Below, in pieces: positions 7,748-11,796 of a stretch of 11,796 bases of DNA (positions within the stretch are counted from its first letter, which is position 1; each line of letters opens with the position of its first letter). The translations under genes and the position numbers were made by a program. The stretch lies in the NCBI GenBank assembly GCA_902805495.1, contig CADCTH010000523.1, forward strand, positions 1-11,796. Reading direction: 5' to 3'. The notes below the pieces were generated by a model. The model worked only from the letters and a program-made list of their open reading frames with translations, was not told the origin of the DNA and searched no databases. This DNA is from an uncultured Actinomycetospora sp. (lineage in GTDB: Bacteria > Actinomycetota > Actinomycetes > Mycobacteriales > Pseudonocardiaceae).

Positions 7748-8652
7748 CTTGGCGTGGGGATGTGCGGCGTCCCTCGCCCGTCGCTGGTGATCTCGTCGGG
7801 CGCCGCGGCCGGCCGCCGGGTCGCGGCCCAGGCCGTCGCGAACAGGACGAGGCGTGCGCCCAGGTAGATGGCGACCAGCAGCCCGGGGTTCGGCCCGAAC
7901 ACGAGTCCGGCCGGGGAGCCGGTGACCCACCCGAGGTACAGGGCCCCGCCGTGCTCGACGAGCTCGAAGCCGGCGGCCGCGAGCAGGGCGGGCCGGACCG
8001 CGCTGCGCAGGGGCAGCCGTTCGCGCGGGAGCCGGGCGATCGCCCAGAGCAGGACCACCAGGTTCGCGACGAACGTGATCCCCAGCATCACCGCCGCCCC
8101 GGCGGCCGTCCGGGCCCAACCGGCGCCCTCCGGGCCGGCCACCACGGCGCTGACCGTCTGGCCCAGCACGACGAGGCCGAGCGAGCCGGCCAGCACCAGG
8201 CCCAGGCCGATCAGGGCCCCGGCGTCGGACACCGCACCGGCGAGGTACGGCGGTCCCGCGGTGCGCTGACCCCACTGGGCCGACAGGGCCTCGCGCACGC
8301 GGTACATCCAGACGAGCCCGGTGTACACGGCGAGCAGCAGGCCCAGCACACCGACGGTCTCCCGCTGCCGGATGGCCTCCGCAACGACCTGGTCCACCGT
8401 GGCCCCGAGCCCCGGCCCCACGGCGGCGGTGACGGACCGCCGGAGCTCGGCCAGCAGCTCCGGGTCGCCGAGCAGCACGGACCCGGCGACGGCGAACCCG
8501 ATCATCAGCATCGGCACGAGCGCGACCACGCTGAAGTACGTGACCGCCGCGGCGTAGTGGTCGCCGTGGCGCTCGGTGTACCGCCACCCGGCCCGGACGA
8601 GGTGGTCGACCCAGCGCGGCCTGCGCGTCCTACGCCTCCGGGGCGGGCGCAC
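7744..8652 (-). CDS. YihY/virulence factor BrkB family membrane protein
   Basis: 302 residues. A very basic N-terminus ([13 protein letters not shown]) precedes [25 protein letters not shown], the diagnostic first helix of YihY/BrkB proteins, starting near residue 33. Further hydrophobic segments lie at about 98-115, 140-170, 180-208, 215-232 and 250-276. [21 protein letters not shown] is the closing helix. Members were once called ribonuclease BN but are polytopic membrane proteins without established nuclease activity; in actinobacteria some resemble YhjD. The start is a GTG at 8652, 23 bp inside the DUF7144 gene. It has no clear Shine-Dalgarno, so it is probably translated by coupling. The stop overlaps the CLC start (ATGA). 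Its position directly before CLC and channel genes suggests a role in membrane or ion homeostasis; that is inference. Confidence 0.9.
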
Positions 8653-9115
8653 CGCGACGGTTGGTGGCCAGGGCGAAGATGACGGCGACGTCCACGGCGA
8701 TGATGATGATCGACCACATCGGGTAGGCCGCGATGAACACCAGGTTGGCGATCGCGCTCAGACCCGCCAGCACGATCCCGACCGCGCGGGCCCAGACCTG
8801 CCCCGCCAGCACCCCGAACCCGGCGGCCATGATCAGGATGCCGAGCAACAGGTGCGTCCAGCCCCAGGAGCCGTACGAGAGCGAGAGGACCACGCCCTCC
8901 TCGCCCACCAGGAAGTAGGTGGGGCTGAACAGGGCCACGAGCCCCTCGATGAGCTGGAAGACGCCCAACAGGATCATCATGATCCCGGCGAAGCGGATCC
9001 AGCCGGTCCAGTCGTCGGTGTCGGACCCGTAGCGCGCGGGTTCGCGCATGTACGCGGCCTGCGCCCCGAAGGTGGGGGTGCGGTCCTTCTTGCGCAGCCC
9101 GTCCGTGTCGGTCAC
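8630..9115 (-). CDS. DUF7144 family membrane protein
   Basis: 161 residues. The GTG at 9115 (VTDTDGLRKK) is chosen because GAGGAGG lies 6 nt upstream; the frame is open further upstream but without an RBS. After a polar N-terminus of about 37 residues, four hydrophobic helices follow at about 40-62, 84-104, 110-130 and 133-150. The first, WIRFAGIMMILLGVFQLIEG, is the recurrent opening motif of the actinobacterial DUF7144 membrane family. WGWTHLLLGILIMAAGFGVL and VWARAVGIVLA are the usual second and third helix starts. Function is unknown. It is the first gene of the operon running down to 5856, and its 3' end overlaps the YihY gene by 23 bp. A candidate regulatory repeat at 9189-9205 and a GACAGT -10-like hexamer (9166-9161) lie upstream. 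Confidence 0.88.
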   Translation of the reverse strand: MTDTDGLRKKDRTPTFGAQAAYMREPARYGSDTDDWTGWIRFAGIMMILLGVFQLIEGLVALFSPTYFLVGEEGVVLSLSYGSWGWTHLLLGILIMAAGFGVLAGQVWARAVGIVLAGLSAIANLVFIAAYPMWSIIIIAVDVAVIFALATNRRGAPAPEA

Positions 9116-9160
9116 GTCGTCCTCCTCGTCCGGCCCCGCCGCGTGCGGGGGCGAGGTGCC

Positions 9161-9206
9161 ACTGTCGCCGCACGGACGCCCGCGCACGTCACCCTCGGGA
9201 GGTGAC
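9161..9206. promoter_or_regulatory. Candidate operator and minus-strand promoter in the DUF7144/DUF389 divergent region
   Basis: GTCACC-N7-GGTGAC spans 9188-9206, a perfect 6-bp-arm inverted repeat with the same 7-bp spacing as the repeat at 4417-4433. On the minus strand GACAGT (9166-9161) begins 22 bp from the repeat edge, matching the spacing seen at the other sites. It would give a leader of about 40 nt containing the GAGGAGG of the DUF7144 gene. On the plus strand no xAnnnT hexamer lies at the equivalent distance (9228-9233 is nearly all G). Control of the DUF389 gene by this site is therefore not supported. The repeat is seen directly; the role is inferred. Confidence 0.5.
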
Positions 9207-9269
9207 TCCCGTGCCGCTCATCCGGCTCGGGGGAGGCGCCGGCGGCGGTCCGACGTCGAGGCTGGGGCG

Positions 9270-10259
9270 ATGATCGAGGCGGCGTCGCGGGTGTCCGGTG
9301 CCGACATCGATCGGATGGCCGATCGGCTCTACGTCGAGGGCCGGCGCAAGCAGTCGGCCTTCTGGGTCCTGCTGACGCTGGCGGCGATCATCGCCGGGGC
9401 CGGTGTCGTGGCCGACTCGGACGCCACGGTGATCGGGGCGATGATCGTCGCCCCGCTCATGACCCCCATCCTCGGGACGGCACTCGCGGTCGTCCTCGCG
9501 GACCGGGCGCGCATCCTCCGGGGCGTCACCACCGTCCTGCTCGGCGCCGCGCTCGTCGTCGCCCTCGGCCACCTCCTCGGGCTCCTCGTGCCGGAGCCGG
9601 TGGTCGCGGCCACGAACTCGCAGGTCGCCTCGCGGGTCACCCCCGCCCTAATCGACCTGGTCGCCGCGCTCGCCACCGGGCTGGTGGGCGCCTTCGCCCT
9701 GGTCCGCACCGACATCTCCGACACCCTGCCGGGCGTCGCCATCGCCATCTCGCTCGTGCCGCCGCTGTCGGTCGTCGGGCTGACGCTGGAGGCCGGTGAG
9801 CCCCGCCAGGCCCTCGGCGCGCTGCTGCTGTTCGGCTCGAACGTGGCCGCGATCGTGGCCACCGGCACCGGGCTGCTCCTCGCCTTCCGGCTCCGCGCCG
9901 CCGCGGAGGCGGCCGGGCGGCCGGTCGGCAGGCTCGGCCGGGGGACGATCGCCGTGGTGGCGGGCTTCGTGGTGCTCGTCGCGGTCCCGCTCGGGGTGGG
10001 CAGCTACCGCGTCTTCACCGAGAGCACCACGATCGCGGGCGTGCGCCCCGTCGCCGAGCAGTGGGCGAGCGCGGTCTCCTCGCAGGTCGTGAGCGTCTCG
10101 GGCACCGCGGACGCGGTCCGGGTCGAGGTCCTCGGCCCTCCCCCGGGCCCGGACGTCGCGCTGCTGCGCCGCGCCCTCGACGACGCCGGCGACGCCGACG
10201 TCGCGGTCCAGGTCGCCCTGGTGTTCGGCGGCGCCCAGGAGCTGCCTGCCGGGGGGTGA
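9270..10259 (+). CDS. DUF389 family membrane protein
   Basis: 329 residues from an ATG preceded by a purine-rich GAGGCTGGGG. The hallmark of DUF389 is present: DSDATVIGAMIVAPLMTPILGTALAV at about residues 49-74, following the first helix (FWVLLTLAAIIAGAGVV). Later family features are the second helical pair (VTTVLLGAALVVALGHLLGLLVP), the conserved ALVRTDISDTLPGVAIAISLVPPLSVVGL at about 143-171, and LLFGSNVAAIVATGTGLLLAFRL at about 183-205. A last helix near 227-248 is followed by a soluble C-terminal domain of about 80 residues. Members are predicted polytopic membrane proteins of unknown substrate. The gene is divergent from the DUF7144 operon; the 154-bp region between them carries the palindrome at 9188-9206. 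It is followed by 246 bp without a gene. Confidence 0.9.
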   Translation: MIEAASRVSGADIDRMADRLYVEGRRKQSAFWVLLTLAAIIAGAGVVADSDATVIGAMIVAPLMTPILGTALAVVLADRARILRGVTTVLLGAALVVALGHLLGLLVPEPVVAATNSQVASRVTPALIDLVAALATGLVGAFALVRTDISDTLPGVAIAISLVPPLSVVGLTLEAGEPRQALGALLLFGSNVAAIVATGTGLLLAFRLRAAAEAAGRPVGRLGRGTIAVVAGFVVLVAVPLGVGSYRVFTESTTIAGVRPVAEQWASAVSSQVVSVSGTADAVRVEVLGPPPGPDVALLRRALDDAGDADVAVQVALVFGGAQELPAGG

Positions 10260-10270
10260 CCCGAGAACGC

Positions 10271-10286
10271 TCACCTCGCCAGGTGA
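10271..10286. repeat. Inverted repeat TCACCT-CGCC-AGGTGA just after the DUF389 stop
   Basis: A perfect 6-bp-arm repeat with a 4-nt loop lies 11 bp after the DUF389 stop codon. It matches the TCACC/GGTGA half-sites of the other operator candidates but with a spacer one base shorter (N6 rather than N7). No xAnnnT hexamer sits at 22-23 bp on the plus side. It may be a degenerate operator or a short hairpin at the transcript end; there is no T-run. The choice is open. Confidence 0.35.
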
Positions 10287-10394
10287 CGACCGAGCGGGGA
10301 TCGCGCGGCACGCGCACGACCTGCCGCGGGCGCACCTCGCCCGCGACGGGGCGCACCGACGGGCCGCCGCGGCGGCCGCACCCGCGGCGTGACG

Positions 10395-10439
10395 TCACCC
10401 CGCGGGGATGAGGACGGATCGCGGGGCCGGACCGAGAGT
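10395..10439 (+). promoter_or_regulatory. Candidate operator (MalT-box-like) and promoter of the DUF1269 gene
   Basis: TCACC-N7-GATGA at 10395-10411 is the third N7 repeat, with one mismatch in the right arm. The right arm reads GGGGATGAGG (10404-10413), an exact match to the known E. coli MalT-box consensus GGGGA(T/G)GAGG. GAGAGT (10434-10439) begins 22 bp beyond the repeat and could be the -10 box, giving a leader of about 60 nt to the ATG at 10506. The perfect palindrome GTGACGTCAC (10389-10398) overlaps the left arm. The sequences are seen directly; promoter and activator function is inferred. Confidence 0.5.
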
Positions 10440-10505
10440 CGGTCTGCCGCCCACCGCCGCATCCCGGTGCTCGCGGGGCGGTACGTCGAACCGAGAGGAA
10501 GACCG

Positions 10506-11024
10506 ATGGCGACGCTCACGGCCTGGAAGTTCCCGTCCGAGACCGGTGCGGACGAGGCGCTCGCGACGCTGGAACGACTCCAGAAGGAGGAGCTGATCAC
10601 CCTGCTGGACGCGGCCGTCGTGACGTGGCCCGCGGACCGCAAGCGGCCGAGGACGAGGCAGCTCCACAGCCTGGTCGGCGGCGGGGCGCTCGGGGGCAGC
10701 TTCTGGGGCATGCTCTTCGGGCTGATCTTCTTCGTGCCGCTGCTCGGCCTCGTCATCGGCGCCGCGGCGGGGGCCGCCGCCGGGTCGATGAGCGACGTCG
10801 GGATCGACGACGACTTCATCAAGGACGTGCGGGAGAAGGTCACGCCGGGCTCCTCGGCGCTGTTCGCCATGACGGCGAACGCGGTGACGGACAAGGTCGC
10901 GGACGCCTTCCGCGGCAGCCACGCCGAGCTGCTGCACACCAACCTCTCGGGAGACCAGGAAGCGCAGCTGCGCGAGGTCTTCGGCGACGTGGACGAGAGC
11001 GAGCGGGCCGGCGCCACCCTGTGA
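10506..11024 (+). CDS. DUF1269 family protein with glycine-rich membrane hairpin
   Basis: 172 residues from an ATG preceded by GAGAGGAAG (5-6 nt spacing). The N-terminal part (about 1-55) is a soluble alpha/beta region: LTAWKFPSETGADEALATLERLQKEELITLLDAAVV. Residues about 60-97 form a glycine-zipper hydrophobic hairpin (VGGGALGGSFWGMLFGLIFFVPLLGLVIGAAAGAAAGS). The C-terminal part contains the family motif GIDDDFIKDVREKVTPGSSALFAM at about 101-124, then a helical region ending in LSGDQEAQLREVFGD. DUF1269 proteins are predicted membrane-associated proteins of unknown role, and in actinobacteria many belong to stress-induced gene sets. It is transcribed alone, with its own operator-like repeat upstream and a strong hairpin downstream. 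It is distantly reminiscent of the DUF6325 protein at 1253-801, with which that family was formerly grouped. Confidence 0.9.
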   Translation: MATLTAWKFPSETGADEALATLERLQKEELITLLDAAVVTWPADRKRPRTRQLHSLVGGGALGGSFWGMLFGLIFFVPLLGLVIGAAAGAAAGSMSDVGIDDDFIKDVREKVTPGSSALFAMTANAVTDKVADAFRGSHAELLHTNLSGDQEAQLREVFGDVDESERAGATL

Positions 11025-11038
11025 GAGGGCGTCCCGCC

Positions 11039-11077
11039 GGAGCCCCCGTCCGCAGCACCACCGCGGGCGGGGGCTCC
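11039..11077. terminator. Strong GC hairpin between convergent genes
   Basis: GGAGCCCCCGTCCGC (11039-11053) pairs with GCGGGCGGGGGCTCC (11063-11077) as a 15-bp stem with a single T:G position and a 9-nt loop. It begins 14 bp after the DUF1269 stop and 12 bp before the end of the minus-strand gene at 11090, so it can serve both transcripts. There is no T-run, which is usual for actinobacterial hairpin terminators. Confidence 0.75.
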
Positions 11078-11089
11078 GCGCGTCCGCCG

Positions 11090-11320
11090 TCAGGGCTGCT
11101 CGGCGCCGTCGCCGGCCTCGCCCCGGGTCTGGCGCAGGGACACGACCTGCAGGCCGAGCGACTGGATGCGGCTGAGCAGGCCGTGCACCTCGTCCTCGTC
11201 CTGCGCGCGCCCGGAGATGACCGTCTCCGCCGGCACGTCCTCGACGTCCATCCCCGGGAACGCCGCCCGGACCCGCTCGGAGAGGCGACCACTGACCCGG
11301 ATCTCGAAGCGTCCCGACAC
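11090..11320 (-). CDS. Small conserved-looking protein, 76 residues, function unknown
   Basis: The GTG at 11320 is chosen because AGGAGG lies 6-7 nt upstream; an open frame extends further without an RBS. The protein has the pattern of a small alpha/beta fold: a strand (GRFEIRVSGRL), a helix (SERVRAAFPG), a strand (MDVEDVPAETVISGRAQ), a helix (DEDEVHGLLSRIQSLG) and a strand (LQVVSLRQ), followed by a short acidic tail. That order suggests a ferredoxin-like or ACT-like fold. I do not recognise a named family and give no function. It lies between the DUF1269 gene (convergent, separated by the hairpin at 11039-11077) and the right LuxR-type regulator, which is upstream on the same strand. It might be co-regulated or cotranscribed with that regulator, but the 110-bp gap suggests its own promoter. 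Confidence 0.75.
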   Translation of the reverse strand: MSGRFEIRVSGRLSERVRAAFPGMDVEDVPAETVISGRAQDEDEVHGLLSRIQSLGLQVVSLRQTRGEAGDGAEQP

Positions 11321-11368
11321 GATCGTCCTCCTCGCTCGGGAGGCGGCCCCGACGGTCACCCACCGGGC

Positions 11369-11394
11369 CCGAGCGTGCTCGGACCGCCGGTCCG
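11369..11394 (-). terminator. Possible hairpin after the right LuxR-type gene
   Basis: CGGACC-GCC-GGTCCG (11380-11394) forms a 6-bp stem, and CCGAGC-GT-GCTCGG (11369-11382) is an alternative inverted repeat sharing bases with it. They lie 37-62 bp after the stop of the right LuxR-type gene and before the GTG at 11320. They could end the regulator transcript or attenuate readthrough into the 76-residue gene. The stems are short for this GC content, so support is weak. Confidence 0.3.
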
Positions 11395-11430
11395 GTCCCT
11401 CATCCCGTCCAGGTGAACGGCCGGGGCACC

Positions 11431-11796
11431 TCAGAGGAACAGACCGCGCTCGTGGGCACGTGACACCGCCTCGCGCCGCGTCGAGACCCCGAGCTTGGCG
11501 TAGATGGACCGGATCTGGGTCTTCACGGTGTTGACGGAGACGATGAGCTCCTCGGCCATCGCCGGGGCGTTGAGCAGCGACGGCAGCAGGGCTAGCACCA
11601 CCATCTCGCGCTCGCTCAACGGGGCGGCGTCCGCCGGCACCGTCGCGCAGGCGGCCGCGACCCGCTCCTCGTGGGGCGAGCGGGGCGTGGACGTCCCGCC
11701 GCCGGCCAGCAGGACCGCACGGCTGCGGGGCCCGGCGTCGCCGAACGGCCGCACCAGGTCGACCCCCCGCGCGCGGACGACGGCCGCGGCCAGGGA
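11431..11796 (-). CDS. LuxR-type transcriptional regulator, C-terminal part (5' end outside window)
   Basis: The last 121 residues are present and the frame stays open to base 11796, so the gene starts to the right of the window. The final ~62 residues are a LuxR helix-turn-helix: PLSEREMVVLALLPS, then NAPAMAEELIVSVNTVKTQIRSIYAKLGVS, ending TRREAVSRAHERGLFL. The recognition-helix core SVNTVKT is identical to that of the regulator at the left edge, although the rest differs, so the two are paralogues rather than a recent duplication. The segment before the domain (LLAGGGTSTPRSPHEERVAAACATVP) is a linker-like region. Length and full architecture (single-domain, response-regulator or LAL/MalT type) cannot be seen; the similarity to the left regulator and the VNTVKT motif favour the LAL/MalT group. 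The stop lies 110 bp before the start of the 76-residue gene. Confidence 0.88.
   Translation of the reverse strand, partial: SLAAAVVRARGVDLVRPFGDAGPRSRAVLLAGGGTSTPRSPHEERVAAACATVPADAAPLSEREMVVLALLPSLLNAPAMAEELIVSVNTVKTQIRSIYAKLGVSTRREAVSRAHERGLFL

Larger units (their letters stand above)
10260..10505. other. 246-bp intergenic region rich in inverted repeats
   Basis: No coding sequence with an RBS is seen on either strand. The region holds four inverted repeats: TCACCT-CGCC-AGGTGA (10271-10286); the 16-bp perfect palindrome GGCCGCCGCGGCGGCC (10362-10377); the 10-bp perfect palindrome GTGACGTCAC (10389-10398); and TCACC-N7-GATGA (10395-10411), which shares four bases with the previous one. The last two probably belong to the promoter of the DUF1269 gene. 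The first could be the end of the DUF389 transcript or another operator. The GC palindrome at 10362 may be only a by-product of base composition. Confidence 0.6.

Noticed and set aside
7748..8587. Minus-strand extension upstream of the CLC gene in the same frame
   Set aside because: The region encodes the YihY protein in another frame. The extension is Arg/Gly-rich without family features, and the ATGA overlap supports the start at 7747.
10362..10377. GGCCGCCGCGGCGGCC as a CRISPR repeat or mobile-element end
   Set aside because: It occurs once, with no spacer pattern, no transposase and no matching repeat or target-site duplication elsewhere in the window.
11356..11373. TCACCCACCGGGCCCGAG upstream of the 76-residue gene as a fifth operator
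   Set aside because: Only the left arm fits. The right arm is CCCGA, and the position where a -10 would be expected (11333-11328) is occupied by the ribosome-binding site.

Overview
The window is very GC-rich with tightly packed genes, overlapping start/stop codons and GTG starts. Its families (SHOCT, DUF6325, DUF7144, DUF1269, large LuxR/MalT-type regulators) are typical of a high-GC actinobacterium. The style suggests a Pseudonocardiaceae-like genome, but that assignment is inference. There is no rRNA, tRNA, CRISPR array, insertion sequence, phage gene or integration scar that I can see. It reads as native chromosomal accessory/stress content.

Layout. (1) At 1-480 (+) is the C-terminal end of a LuxR/MalT-type regulator. 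(2) At 4381-477 (-) is a four-gene operon: AI-2E family transporter, cytoplasmic alkylsulfatase-type metallo-beta-lactamase-fold hydrolase, DUF6325 protein, small SHOCT protein. (3) At 4508-5989 (+), diverging from it, are an unrecognised five-helix membrane protein and a YihY/BrkB-like membrane protein. (4) At 9115-5856 (-) is a second four-gene operon: DUF7144 membrane protein, YihY/BrkB-family protein, CLC-type chloride channel/transporter, K+-channel-like protein. Two of its junctions are ATGA overlaps. Its last gene overlaps the 3' end of the (+) YihY-like gene tail to tail by 134 bp. (5) At 9270-10259 (+) is a DUF389 membrane protein. (6) At 10506-11024 (+) is a DUF1269 protein with a glycine-rich membrane hairpin. 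(7) At 11320-11090 (-) is a 76-residue protein of unknown function. (8) At 11796-11431 (-) is the C-terminal end of a second LuxR-type regulator. The two regulator fragments point inwards and bracket everything else.

The genes in between are nearly all membrane proteins or small stress-type proteins. They look like an envelope/ion-homeostasis module rather than a metabolic pathway. The most interesting signal is a recurring 17-bp inverted repeat, TCACC-N7-GGTGA. It occurs in the two divergent intergenic regions and, with one mismatch, upstream of the DUF1269 gene. In four promoter orientations an xAnnnT hexamer, a possible -10 box, lies 22-23 bp from the repeat's edge. One repeat arm reads GGGGATGAGG, which matches the E. 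coli MalT-box consensus. I infer a small regulon activated by one or both flanking LuxR/MalT-type proteins. It would cover the AI-2E/alkylsulfatase operon, the 4508 operon, the DUF7144/YihY/CLC/K+-channel operon and the DUF1269 gene.
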